From NCBI RefSeq assembly GCF_017355955.1, contig NZ_JAFFID010000004.1, positions 422,432-486,431 of the forward strand: 64,000 nucleotides of DNA. The letters run 5' to 3'. This DNA is from Sabulibacter ruber (GTDB lineage: Bacteria; Bacteroidota; Bacteroidia; Cytophagales; Hymenobacteraceae). Position 1 is the stretch's first letter; each line of letters opens with the position of its first letter. Shown piece after piece: positions 16,901 to 24,803 of the stretch. The notes under the pieces were generated by a model that worked only from the letters and a program-made list of their open reading frames with translations, was not told the origin of the DNA and searched no databases. The position numbers and the translations under genes were made by a program.

Positions 16901-17443
16901 CTACATGGTGTAAGAATCCAGCCTAGTCCAGGTGATGGCGCCGTTGTCTACAGAGAAGCGGAGCAGGACATAGCCGCCGTTGTGGCCGTCTTCAAAGTAA
17001 GCGAGGGCGTAGCGGTCATTCAGGATGCGCACGTCACGAATGGCCATGGTGCCGCCTACACTGCCAGAGGCGGTGACCAGGCTTTTCTGTTTCCGCATGA
17101 CATCGTTCATCAGGTCGGCTTCCGGGTTCCTGAGGCCTTTGCGTTTGAGGCGCTGCACATCGCTTTCGCTTAGCGTACCGATTTCCTCTTCAAACGTGGT
17201 GGATTCCGGCGGGGTGATTTTCTCCTCGGCTACGGTGGGTGCTATTTCCGGTTGGGTAGACTGGGTAGGCCGAAGCGTATCTGCGGGCACATTATTCGTC
17301 ATGCGCCGGATCTGCTGTTCCAGGCTGGTGATTTTCTCGTTGGCTGAGGCTAATTCAGTTTCGGCCTGGCTTTGCTTCCAGTAGAAGAATATGGACAGAA
17401 AAAGCAGAAAGGCAATGATGACGAGTAAAAGCGCATTTTTCAT
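16901..17443 (-). CDS. Membrane-anchored hypothetical protein
   Basis: The product has 180 aa. One N-terminal hydrophobic helix (residues 3-22) would anchor it. A short coiled coil follows (about 26-48, ELASANEKITSLEQQI), then a Pro/Thr/Glu-rich linker (50-90). A C-terminal domain (95-180) includes DVRILNDRYALAYFEDGHNGGYVLLRF, which looks like a small beta domain. I recognise no family. It would face the periplasm if it follows the usual N-in topology. It stands alone between repeats. Confidence 0.65.
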   Translation of the reverse strand: MKNALLLVIIAFLLFLSIFFYWKQSQAETELASANEKITSLEQQIRRMTNNVPADTLRPTQSTQPEIAPTVAEEKITPPESTTFEEEIGTLSESDVQRLKRKGLRNPEADLMNDVMRKQKSLVTASGSVGGTMAIRDVRILNDRYALAYFEDGHNGGYVLLRFSVDNGAITWTRLDSYTM

Positions 17444-17520
17444 AGGGTAGAAATGTCAGATGGTCTGTTCAAGGTAAGATAACACTTTTACTATATTCTT
17501 GGGGTGTTGGTTCTGGAAAT

Positions 17521-17559
17521 CCGTTTTAAGGCTGTTTTGCCGAAAAAGGGCTGGAAACG
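17521..17559. repeat. Copy of the ~40-bp intergenic palindrome
   Basis: CCGTTTTAAGGCTGTTTTG on the left, CCGAAAAAGGGCTGGAAACG on the right; this is one of the better copies. Confidence 0.65.
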
Positions 17560-17570
17560 TACCTCATAAC

Positions 17571-17604
17571 AGAAAAGCCTCTCCGGTAAAGGAGAGGCTT
17601 TTCT
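17571..17604. terminator. Terminator after the E2 gene
   Basis: AGAAAAGCCTCTCC (17571-17584) and GGAGAGGCTTTTCT (17591-17604) are perfect complements with a 6-base loop. It serves the minus-strand E2 gene and has flanking A/T on both sides. Confidence 0.8.
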
Positions 17605-17650
17605 AGACAGAAGATCATTTTCAAATCTTCTTATTTTCAAATCGTTAAAT

Positions 17651-19024
17651 CTAGATATTGGTGTTCGGATCGAAGCCTTCCAGGTAATCCGATACGCGGC
17701 GCACGAACATTCCGCCCAAAGAGCCGTCTACCACGCGGTGGTCATAGCTGTGCGACAGGAACATGAACTGCCGGATCCCGATCAAATCTCCCTCAGGAGT
17801 CTCAATCACAGCTGGTTTTTTTTTGATGGCCCCAACCGCCATAATCGCTACCTGAGGCTGCATGATGATTGGCGTACCCATCACGTTCCCGAAGGAGCCC
17901 ACGTTGGAGATGGTGTAGGTAGGATCGGCCAGATCAGCGGCGGTGAGTTTGTTCAGACGCGCGCGGTTAGCCAGGTCGTTGACCTTCTTGGTGAGGCCGT
18001 TCAGGTTCATCTGGTCGGCGTTGTGGATCACGGGCACAATCAGGTTTCCGCTAGGCAGAGCCACGGCTACCCCAATGTTAATGTCGCGTTTCTTGATGAT
18101 ACGGTCGCCGTCTACGCTCACGTTGATCATCGGGAAATCCTTGATGGCTTTCACAATGGCCTCAATAAAGATAGGAGTGAAGGTGAGGTTCTCGCCCTCG
18201 CGCTTCTTGTAGGCATCCTTCATCTTGGTGCGCCAGTTCACCAGGTTGGTCACATCGGCCTCCACAAAAGAGGTCACGTGTGGGGAGATGCGCTTGCTGT
18301 CCACCATGCGCTGGGAGATCATCTTGCGCATGCGGTCCATCTCAATGATTTCCACGTTACCGCTGTACGATTGCGCCGGAGCCACAGCCGGAGTGCTGGC
18401 GGCTGGTGCAACCTGAGGCTGAGCGGCCGGAGTAGGTTGTGGCGCGGGAGCTGCAACTGGCTGGGCAACTGGTTGAGCTGCCGGAGCGGCTGAGCTTCCG
18501 TTCTGGCGGGCGGCCACGTACTCCAGGATATCTTTCTTAGACACGCGGCCCTCTTTGCCGGTACCCGGAATGTACTCCAGTTCCTGCATGGAAATGCCTT
18601 CCTCGCGGGCAATGTTCAGCACCAGCGGGGAATAGAAACGGCCCGAGGCTGGTTGCTCCAGGCGTTGGAACGTATGAGCGTTGGCTTGAGGAGCTTCAAT
18701 GGGTTGAGCGACTTCCTGAGCTACGGGTTGGGCAACGGGGGCAGCTTCCTGCTCAGGGGCAGATGACGAAGGTTCTTCCTCACCGCCGGTGCTGATGATG
18801 GCAATAGGAGCGCCCACGGCCACTACCTGGCCTTCCTGTACCAGGATCTCTTTCAGGATGCCGCCCTGGATGGCCGGTACTTCCGTATCAACTTTATCAG
18901 TGGCTACTTCCAGAACAGACTCGTCTTGCTCAATGGTATCGCCCACTTGCTTCAACCATTTCAGCACGGTGCCTTCCATGATACTTTCGCCCATTTTGGG
19001 CATCACCATTTCTACAAGAGCCAT
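17651..19024 (-). CDS. 2-oxo acid dehydrogenase E2 (dihydrolipoamide acyltransferase)
   Basis: This is the core acyltransferase of a 2-oxo acid dehydrogenase complex. The 457 aa contain an N-terminal lipoyl domain (1-78) with the lipoylated Lys K44 in ATDKVDTEV. An Ala/Pro/Gln linker, a peripheral-subunit binding domain (about 130-170, GTGKEGRVSKKDILEYV) and a second Ala/Pro linker follow. The catalytic domain carries SHSYDHRVVDG (H429, D433). Branched-chain, pyruvate or 2-oxoglutarate specificity cannot be decided here, and no E1 or E3 gene is adjacent. It has its own well-spaced promoter inside the cinA end. Confidence 0.92.
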   Translation of the reverse strand: MALVEMVMPKMGESIMEGTVLKWLKQVGDTIEQDESVLEVATDKVDTEVPAIQGGILKEILVQEGQVVAVGAPIAIISTGGEEEPSSSAPEQEAAPVAQPVAQEVAQPIEAPQANAHTFQRLEQPASGRFYSPLVLNIAREEGISMQELEYIPGTGKEGRVSKKDILEYVAARQNGSSAAPAAQPVAQPVAAPAPQPTPAAQPQVAPAASTPAVAPAQSYSGNVEIIEMDRMRKMISQRMVDSKRISPHVTSFVEADVTNLVNWRTKMKDAYKKREGENLTFTPIFIEAIVKAIKDFPMINVSVDGDRIIKKRDINIGVAVALPSGNLIVPVIHNADQMNLNGLTKKVNDLANRARLNKLTAADLADPTYTISNVGSFGNVMGTPIIMQPQVAIMAVGAIKKKPAVIETPEGDLIGIRQFMFLSHSYDHRVVDGSLGGMFVRRVSDYLEGFDPNTNI

Positions 19025-19152
19025 ATGTATGTGTCAGTCAATTTTTGTTTATGAAGAAACAGAATACCTCTGCCAGGTAGAGGAAAAGGGAATACAATGT
19101 TACAGAAAAAACAGGGAATGATTGTTCCCAACCCGTCACAGATTCCTTTGAA

Positions 19153-19168
19153 CCTAACTGTTGTTAGG
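19153..19168. promoter_or_regulatory. Palindrome at the E2 transcription start
   Basis: CCTAAC, 4 bases, GTTAGG lies immediately next to the -7 box of the minus-strand promoter and would cover the predicted start site. It could be an operator or a 5' hairpin. Confidence 0.4.
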
Positions 19169-19199
19169 CAAATTTAGGCTTTTTTGTTTACACCTCAAC
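19169..19199 (-). promoter_or_regulatory. Promoter of the E2 gene
   Basis: On the minus strand GTTG (19199-19196), 19 bases, then TAAATTTG (19176-19169) match the Bacteroidota -33/-7 consensus exactly. The -33 lies in the last codons of cinA. The leader would be about 140 bases. Confidence 0.7.
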
Positions 19200-20450
19200 T
19201 TGCGGCTGCAAACTTTGCCGGACAAGATCCAGTACCTGCAGGGCCGTGTACTCAATATTGAGTTGGCGGGTTTTGTTGTAATTGAGCTTGCGGGCAATGG
19301 TCTGGTGGGCATCTGCGTAGGCAATCCAGATGGTGCCTACGGGCTTCTCTGCAGTACCACCGTCAGGCCCGGCAATGCCGCTCGTGGCTAAGCCAATATC
19401 GGTTTTCAACAACTGGCGCACGCCTTCGGCCATGGCCCTAACGGTTTTTTCGCTCACGGCTCCGTGCTTTTCCAGCGTCTCGGCGGGTACGCTCAGTTGG
19501 GCTTTTTTGACCTCGTTGCTGTACGCCACCACGCTGCCCATAAAGTACGCCGAGCTACCCGGCACACTGGTCAACTTATGCGCCACTAACCCGCCGGTAC
19601 AGCTTTCGGCAGTGGAAATGGTGAGGTTCCGTGCTTTCAATAACCGACCAATGGCATCTTCCAGGGTAACCTCGCCATAGGCAAAAATGTGTTGAGGAAT
19701 GATCTGGGTAAGTTTTTCTACCTGGGCTTGCAGCTGGGTTTCCAGGTCCTGTACCCCATCAGACATTCCGGTCAGGCGCAGGCGTACGCCAACCAGATGA
19801 GGGAGATAGGCGAGCTTCAAATTAGCTGGCAGGTTGTTTTCCCAATCGGCGATGGTCTCTGAGAGGAAAGATTCGCCAATGCCAATGGTCTGCACCACTT
19901 TGTGGATGATCTGGGGCAGTTGGAAATGCTGCTGCAGGCGGGGCAGAATGATATCGGTCATCATCTGCTTCATCTCAAAGGGCACACCGGGCATGGAGAC
20001 GATCACCGTTCCCTGCTCTTCAAACAACATTCCGGGGGCAGTGCCCAGGATGTTCCTGATGGGCGTGCAGGAGGCCGGCAGAAAGGCCTGTTGGCGGTTC
20101 ACTTCCAGCATGGGGCGGTTGGAGCGCCTGAAAATGGCCTCCACATCGTCTAGAGAAGGTTGATGCAGCTGAAGCTCTGTGTTGAAGAACCTGGCCAAAG
20201 TATGTTTGGTGAGGTCATCTTTGGTGGGACCTAACCCGCCGGTAATCAGAATGACATCGGCTCTTGCAATGGTTTGCGAAAGCGTTTCTACAATGGCACC
20301 GGGGTTATCAGAGATGCTGGTGATCTGCATCACCCGGATGCCTATTTTTGCCAATTCCTGGCCAATCCAGGCGGAGTTGGTGTCTATGACCTGGCCGTAC
20401 AAAAGCTCGTCGCCTATGGTGATGATTTCTGCCGATATTTCCTTTTTCAT
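19188..20450 (-). CDS. cinA: CinA family nicotinamide-nucleotide amidohydrolase
   Basis: The C-terminal domain deamidates NMN in the pyridine-nucleotide cycle; the N-terminal MoCF-type domain acts on ADP-ribose or similar substrates in some homologues. The protein has 420 aa. IITIGDELLYGQVIDTNS and ITGGLGPTKDDLT mark the N-terminal molybdopterin-binding-like fold (1-170). STAESCTGGLVAHKLTSVPG and SGIAGPDGGTAEKPVGT mark the C-terminal amidase domain (255-415) with its catalytic Ser region. It is divergent from the DUF4197 gene. CinA is also named competence/damage-inducible, but no competence gene is nearby. Confidence 0.93.
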   Translation of the reverse strand: MKKEISAEIITIGDELLYGQVIDTNSAWIGQELAKIGIRVMQITSISDNPGAIVETLSQTIARADVILITGGLGPTKDDLTKHTLARFFNTELQLHQPSLDDVEAIFRRSNRPMLEVNRQQAFLPASCTPIRNILGTAPGMLFEEQGTVIVSMPGVPFEMKQMMTDIILPRLQQHFQLPQIIHKVVQTIGIGESFLSETIADWENNLPANLKLAYLPHLVGVRLRLTGMSDGVQDLETQLQAQVEKLTQIIPQHIFAYGEVTLEDAIGRLLKARNLTISTAESCTGGLVAHKLTSVPGSSAYFMGSVVAYSNEVKKAQLSVPAETLEKHGAVSEKTVRAMAEGVRQLLKTDIGLATSGIAGPDGGTAEKPVGTIWIAYADAHQTIARKLNYNKTRQLNIEYTALQVLDLVRQSLQPQVEV

Positions 20451-20495
20451 TTATTTGGCTTGATTTATGCGTAGGCCCTCCTGACCACCGTTGAT

Positions 20496-20503
20496 CAAAA
20501 GTA
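20496..20503 (-). promoter_or_regulatory. -7 promoter element of cinA
   Basis: The minus strand reads TACTTTTG, a TAnnTTTG match, 45 bases before the cinA ATG. No -33 TTG at the expected spacing. Confidence 0.4.
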
Positions 20504-20521
20504 ATAAACATGTACGCACGT

Positions 20522-21262
20522 ATGAAAAAACTAGTCTCGCCCTCCTTTGTTTTAAGCGGACTGATTTTAATAGGAGTCTCTTCCTGCACAACCAGCCAGG
20601 TACAGCAAGCCATTGGTGGCATCATGCAGCAAACCGGGCAGACGAGCACAGGACCCCTAACCCAAACCGAAGTAGCCAACGGCCTGAAACAAGCCTTATC
20701 GCAGGGAATCAATAAAGGTGCCACCCAAGCCTCACAAACTGATGGGTTCTATAAAAACAGCTTGATCAGGATTCCTTTCCCGCCAGATGTGCAGCGCGTG
20801 GAAAATACGCTTCGGCAGATTGGCCTGGGCTCTGAAGTAGACAAGTTCATTCTTACCCTGAACCGCGGTGCCGAGGATGCGGCCAAAAGTGCCGCTCCTA
20901 TCTTCCTGAACGCCATTAAACAGCTTACCTTCAGTGATGTCTGGAACATCCTGCGCGGTGAGAAAGATGCGGCTACCCAGTTCCTGAAGCGTACCACTAC
21001 CAGCCAGCTCACGGCGGCCTTCAGCCCAATCATGAAACAGTCTTTGGACAAAGTGAATGCCACCAGGTACTATTCAGAACTGGTGAACCGCTACAACAAG
21101 ATACCTTTGGTGAAAAAAGTAGACCCGAATCTGGAAGCCTATGCTACCCAGAAAGCAGTTGACGGATTGTTTGTGCTGGTGGCACAGGAGGAGGCCAACA
21201 TCAGGGAGAACCCAGTGGCCCGTACCACTGAGCTGTTACGGCGCGTTTTCGGCTCCAGATAG
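20522..21262 (+). CDS. DUF4197 lipoprotein
   Basis: The product has 246 aa. The signal peptide ends in a lipobox, LIGVSSC (C22), so it is probably anchored in the outer membrane. The rest is mainly helical, with LTQTEVANGLKQALSQGINKGA and FFKNSLIRI-like text typical of DUF4197, a domain of unknown function. I choose ATG 20522 because the hydrophobic signal follows it at once; ATG 20510 would add four residues. It is divergent from cinA. Confidence 0.8.
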   Translation: MKKLVSPSFVLSGLILIGVSSCTTSQVQQAIGGIMQQTGQTSTGPLTQTEVANGLKQALSQGINKGATQASQTDGFYKNSLIRIPFPPDVQRVENTLRQIGLGSEVDKFILTLNRGAEDAAKSAAPIFLNAIKQLTFSDVWNILRGEKDAATQFLKRTTTSQLTAAFSPIMKQSLDKVNATRYYSELVNRYNKIPLVKKVDPNLEAYATQKAVDGLFVLVAQEEANIRENPVARTTELLRRVFGSR

Positions 21263-21292
21263 ATTCAATAGATTTCAGATTTAAGACTCAGG

Positions 21293-21333
21293 AAAAGGTG
21301 GTCGCTTTCATAGCAGCGGCTGCCTTTTTTGTT
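21293..21333 (+). terminator. Probable terminator after the DUF4197 gene
   Basis: AAAAGGTGGTCGCT pairs imperfectly with AGCAGCGGCTGCCTTTT and is followed by further T residues. Confidence 0.6.
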
Positions 21334-21456
21334 TTTAATTGGGTAAGGCTTGCTTCAGGTAGTTGCAGAAACCTTTTCTAAGTACCACGTGGCCTTTCTG
21401 TCAGGATTGATTCTGCTTTTATGTGGTTATTCAAAGAAGGAGGTATTTAGATGCTT

Positions 21457-21495
21457 CGGTTTTTGACCTTTTTCTGAAAAAATAGGCCAAAAACG
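21457..21495. repeat. Copy of the ~40-bp intergenic palindrome
   Basis: CGGTTTTTGACCTTTTTC is followed by TGAAAAAATAGGCCAAAAACG, a clear inverted pair upstream of the esterase gene. Confidence 0.6.
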
Positions 21496-21557
21496 AGCAA
21501 ACTTTTAAAAGCTATGTGGGGTAAAAGGCAGGGAGTTCATATTTCCCTCTTTATTCC

Positions 21558-22841
21558 ATGACTTATTTGAAACTGCCGTATCACCGGCTAGAGACCAAGG
21601 CTGATCTTGATATTCTGCTGGACGATATTGGAGATAGCCGCATTGTAATGTTGGGGGAGGCCTCCCATGGCACCTCTGAGTACTATTCCTGGCGCACCGC
21701 CATCTCTAAACGCCTCATTGAAGAGAAAGGCTTTACCTTTATTGCCGTAGAGGGCGACTGGCCAGACTGTTATCAGATCAATAAGTTTATCCGGGGGTAC
21801 TGCAAGCCGGGCACCAAAGTGTCTGATGTGCTCAAAACGTTCAACCGCTGGCCCACCTGGATGTGGGGCAACTGGGAAGTAGCGGCCCTGGTTGAGTGGC
21901 TTAAAGAAAACAATGACCGACCTGCCACCAATAAAGTGGGCTTCTATGGATTAGACGTTTACAGCCTGTGGAATTCTCTCCAGAACATTATGAAGTACCT
22001 GGAGAAGAAAGACGGGCAAGCCGTGAAAGCCGCTAAAGAGGCCTTTAAATGCTTTGAGCCGTACAGTTCAGATCCGCAGGAATATGCCCGAGCCGTGGCT
22101 TACGTTTCAGAAGACTGCGAAGACGAGGTGGTATCTATGCTGCAGGAACTGGGCAAGCGTGAAAACGGAGAAGCCAAGAACCCCGAAGCACTATTTGATG
22201 CCGAGCAAAATGCTCTGGTGGCCGTTAATGCTGAGCGTTACTATAAATCTATGGTGCGCGGGGGCGGTAATTCCTGGAACATCCGCGATCACCACATGAT
22301 GGAGACGCTGGACCGCTTGCTGGAATTCCATGGCCCCGAGTCAAAAGCCATCATTTGGGAGCACAACACGCACATTGGAGACGCCCGCTTCACCGATATG
22401 GCGCGTGCCGGCATGGTGAACATCGGGCAACTGGCTAGGGAAAAATACGGCCGCGAAAATGTGTATCTGGCTGGTTTCGGGTCCTATGAAGGCTCCGTGA
22501 TTGCCGGAGATTCCTGGGGAGCGCCCATGAAAAAGATGGAGGTGCCACCTGCCCGGGAAGGTTCCTGGGAAGACTGGCTGCACAACATGGGGGGATCACC
22601 CGATAAACTGCTGCTCTCCAGAGAACTTCGCGAAATCAACGAAGCCCGCCAGCAGATTGCCCACCGCGCCATTGGGGTTGTGTATGACCCTAACCGGGAA
22701 AAGTACGGCAATTACGTGCCCACCATTATTCCGGAGCGCTATGACGCTTTCCTGTACCTGGACGAAACCGAAGCCCTAAGACCTTTCATTGTTAAGACCA
22801 AGGAGAAAGAGCCACCAGAAATGTACCCGGCCAATGAATAG
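21558..22841 (+). CDS. Erythromycin esterase family protein
   Basis: The product has 427 aa and carries PF05139-type motifs: VMLGEASHGTSEYY (Glu and His of the proposed catalytic site), FIAVEGDWPDC, GFYGLDVYSLW, and IIWEHNTHIGDAR with two His. EreA/B enzymes hydrolyse the macrolide lactone ring. However, most chromosomal members of this size are uncharacterised and need not confer resistance, so I would not call this a resistance gene. No signal peptide, so it is cytosolic. It is monocistronic, with a terminator after the stop. Confidence 0.85.
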   Translation: MTYLKLPYHRLETKADLDILLDDIGDSRIVMLGEASHGTSEYYSWRTAISKRLIEEKGFTFIAVEGDWPDCYQINKFIRGYCKPGTKVSDVLKTFNRWPTWMWGNWEVAALVEWLKENNDRPATNKVGFYGLDVYSLWNSLQNIMKYLEKKDGQAVKAAKEAFKCFEPYSSDPQEYARAVAYVSEDCEDEVVSMLQELGKRENGEAKNPEALFDAEQNALVAVNAERYYKSMVRGGGNSWNIRDHHMMETLDRLLEFHGPESKAIIWEHNTHIGDARFTDMARAGMVNIGQLAREKYGRENVYLAGFGSYEGSVIAGDSWGAPMKKMEVPPAREGSWEDWLHNMGGSPDKLLLSRELREINEARQQIAHRAIGVVYDPNREKYGNYVPTIIPERYDAFLYLDETEALRPFIVKTKEKEPPEMYPANE

Positions 22842-22898
22842 GCGCAGCAAACCATGATTTTTGAAAAAGCATTTGCGCTATCCTACTACATATATGGG

Positions 22899-22923
22899 AA
22901 AGCCACCGAAAGGTGGCTTTTTT
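22899..22923 (+). terminator. Terminator after the esterase gene
   Basis: AAAGCCACC (22899-22907) pairs with GGTGGCTTT (22912-22920) around GAAA, then a T-run. Confidence 0.85.
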
Positions 22924-22933
22924 CATGTTTGGA

Positions 22934-22971
22934 GTTTTGGGGCTGGTTTTCAAAAAAGAGGCTGAGAATAG
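22934..22971. repeat. Copy of the ~40-bp intergenic palindrome
   Basis: GTTTTGGGGCTGGTTTTC is followed by AAAAAAGAGGCTGAGAATAG; diverged but recognisable. Confidence 0.5.
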
Positions 22972-23002
22972 TTTTCCTTAAGGGGGCTCGGCAAAGGCAG
23001 CA

Positions 23003-23065
23003 ATGGCGCGGAAGTTACTTCCGTGACTCACAATCCTCAAGTCACGGAAGTAACTTCCGCGCCAT
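23003..23065. repeat. Perfect 26-bp inverted repeat
   Basis: The arms at 23003-23028 (beginning ATGGCGCGGAAGTT) and 23040-23065 are exact reverse complements with an 11-base loop. T-rich sequence follows. A related, diverged pair lies inside the element at 16591-16843. Confidence 0.8.
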
Positions 23066-23135
23066 AGTTTTTGTTTTAAAAAAGGTAGGCGGGAAATAGT
23101 TAATGCTTTTCTGGCAGCGGAATGGTCTTTGGTTG

Positions 23136-23334
23136 AGACACTCGTAGGACCTTCGGACACTACGAGGTCTTTGGAGTTTAAGCCACTTTTTAAGCCAACT
23201 ACAACGCCTTGCTGATCCAGTTTGAGCAACTCGGCTTTTTGAAAAGCCATTCTTCGCCACTGTTGCGATGGGGTTCGTTCAAAAGACCTAGTAGCGTCCA
23301 GACCTCGTAGTGTCCGAAGGTCCTACGAGTGTCT
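23136..23334. mobile_element. MITE-like element with perfect 35-bp inverted ends
   Basis: The ends 23136-23170 (beginning AGACACTCGTAGG) and 23300-23334 are exact inverted copies of each other and of the solo unit at 13656-13690. The 129-base interior has no credible gene. I saw no target duplication. Confidence 0.6.
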
Positions 23335-23349
23335 CTTTTGATGCTAGTA

Positions 23350-23371
23350 TTTTAAAAACAGCCCATAAACG
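23350..23371. repeat. Half copy of the ~40-bp intergenic palindrome
   Basis: The TTTTAAAAACAGCCCATAAACG half-site lies just downstream of the minus-strand ABC gene and may serve as its transcript end. Confidence 0.45.
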
Positions 23372-23380
23372 CAAGGCTGG

Positions 23381-24022
23381 TTACCCTCTTTTCCGCTCCG
23401 GTGCTTTGTAGTGGTACTCGTTGATGGGAAGCTGCTCATCACAGAAGCTGTACTCGTGGGGCACGTTGGAGCCGATGAGGACCAGACGGTTTTGTCTATT
23501 GCGCTCCAGATGCTCCAGGTACCAGGCTACGCCAGCTTGGTCCAGGTTGGTAGTGGGTTCGTCCAGCAGCAGGAGGGGAGTGTCTGAGTAAAGGGCCAAT
23601 CCCAGTTTCAGCCGTTGGCGCATGCCCGAGGAGAAATCCCGCACCAGTTTGTGTCTGGCGGCCTGGAGTTGAAGCAGATCGGGGAGTTGCTGTGGCGTAA
23701 TGCCTTTCAGGTTCTTAAAGCGGGTGTGGAACTGAATCATTTCCTCCAACGTGAATTCCTCCAGCAGATCCTGGTAAGGAGCGGCGATGGAAAGGTAGCG
23801 GTACAACTCATCTACCGGTACTTCATTGCCTTGGAAGGTGTAGGAAACGGCTCCCTCTGAAGGTAGCTGGAACCCGCTGAGGATAGAAAGCAAAGTGGAT
23901 TTCCCGGATCCATTGTGCCCCAGGATGGCGTAGGCCTTCCCCGAGACAAATTCATAGGACAGATTCCGGAAAATCCACTCGTAATTAAAGCGCTTGCCTA
24001 AAGAGGTAAGCTTAATCTGCAT
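23381..24022 (-). CDS. ABC transporter ATP-binding protein
   Basis: This is a compact ABC ATPase of 213 aa with Walker A GHNGSGKST (35-43), the signature FSSGMRQRLKLG, Walker B LLLLDEPTT with its Glu, and a final switch His region. No permease gene lies in the window, so partner and substrate are unknown. It overlaps the end of lpxA by 11 bases, so translation is coupled and it belongs to the lipid A operon by position. Some Bacteroidota carry such a lone ATPase after lpxA; a role in envelope biogenesis is only inferred. Confidence 0.85.
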   Translation of the reverse strand: MQIKLTSLGKRFNYEWIFRNLSYEFVSGKAYAILGHNGSGKSTLLSILSGFQLPSEGAVSYTFQGNEVPVDELYRYLSIAAPYQDLLEEFTLEEMIQFHTRFKNLKGITPQQLPDLLQLQAARHKLVRDFSSGMRQRLKLGLALYSDTPLLLLDEPTTNLDQAGVAWYLEHLERNRQNRLVLIGSNVPHEYSFCDEQLPINEYHYKAPERKRG

Positions 24023-24803
24023 CTTTCTGATAGCCTTTGATGATGCCTCTACCGGAGTTACGCACGAAATTCACGATCTCGTCACGTTCTGGGCTAGGCG
24101 AAAGGTCAATCTCAATCTTATCCACAGCAGAAGAGGTATTCAGTCCGCTCATGAACAGAATGCGGTAAATCTGCTGAATGTCGTTGATCTGCTCATTGGT
24201 GAAACCGCGGCGGCGCAGGCCAATGGAGTTCACTCCGGCGTAGGAAAGCGGCTCGCGGGCAGCTTTGATAAACGGAGGAACGTCTTTGCGCACCAAAGAA
24301 CCGCCTGATACCATGGCATGAGCCCCGATGCTCACAAACTGGTGTACCGCAGAAGTACCGCCAATGAACACATGGTCATGCACGACAATGTGGCCGGCCA
24401 GCTGCACGCCATTGGCTACAATCACGTTGTTGCCAATGATACAGTCATGCGCCACGTGCACGTACGCCATTATAAGGCAGTTAGAGCCAATAGCGGTGGT
24501 GTTTTTATCAAGCGCCGTGCCCCGGTTCAGGGTCACGCATTCCCGGATGATGGTATTGTCTCCAATGGTTACCGTAGAAGGCTCGCCTTTGTATTTAAGG
24601 TCCTGCGGCGGAGCCGAGATTACCGCACCCGGGAAAATCTGGCAGTTTTTCCCAATGCGCGCGCCTTCCATAATGGTCACGTTAGGTCCAATCCAGGTAC
24701 CTTCGCCAATCTCCACGTTTTTAGAGATAGTGCTAAACGGCTCTACCACTACGTTGGTGGCAATCTTGGCTTCGGGATGGATGTAAGCTAATGGCTGATT
24801 CAT
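24012..24803 (-). CDS. lpxA: Acyl-ACP--UDP-N-acetylglucosamine O-acyltransferase
   Basis: LpxA adds a 3-hydroxyacyl chain to UDP-GlcNAc, the first step of lipid A synthesis. The 263 aa form a left-handed beta-helix of hexapeptide repeats with the catalytic His in HVAHDCIIGNN. A C-terminal helical part (about 190-260) includes VNSIGLRRRGFTNEQIN, which is diagnostic of LpxA over LpxD. It overlaps lpxC/fabZ by an ATGA junction and the ABC gene by 11 bases. Confidence 0.95.
   Translation of the reverse strand: MNQPLAYIHPEAKIATNVVVEPFSTISKNVEIGEGTWIGPNVTIMEGARIGKNCQIFPGAVISAPPQDLKYKGEPSTVTIGDNTIIRECVTLNRGTALDKNTTAIGSNCLIMAYVHVAHDCIIGNNVIVANGVQLAGHIVVHDHVFIGGTSAVHQFVSIGAHAMVSGGSLVRKDVPPFIKAAREPLSYAGVNSIGLRRRGFTNEQINDIQQIYRILFMSGLNTSSAVDKIEIDLSPSPERDEIVNFVRNSGRGIIKGYQKDAD

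Noticed and set aside
21558..22841. Call as a macrolide resistance gene
   Set aside because: Family motifs are present, but most chromosomal members are uncharacterised, there is no mobile or resistance context, and sequence alone does not show macrolide hydrolysis.
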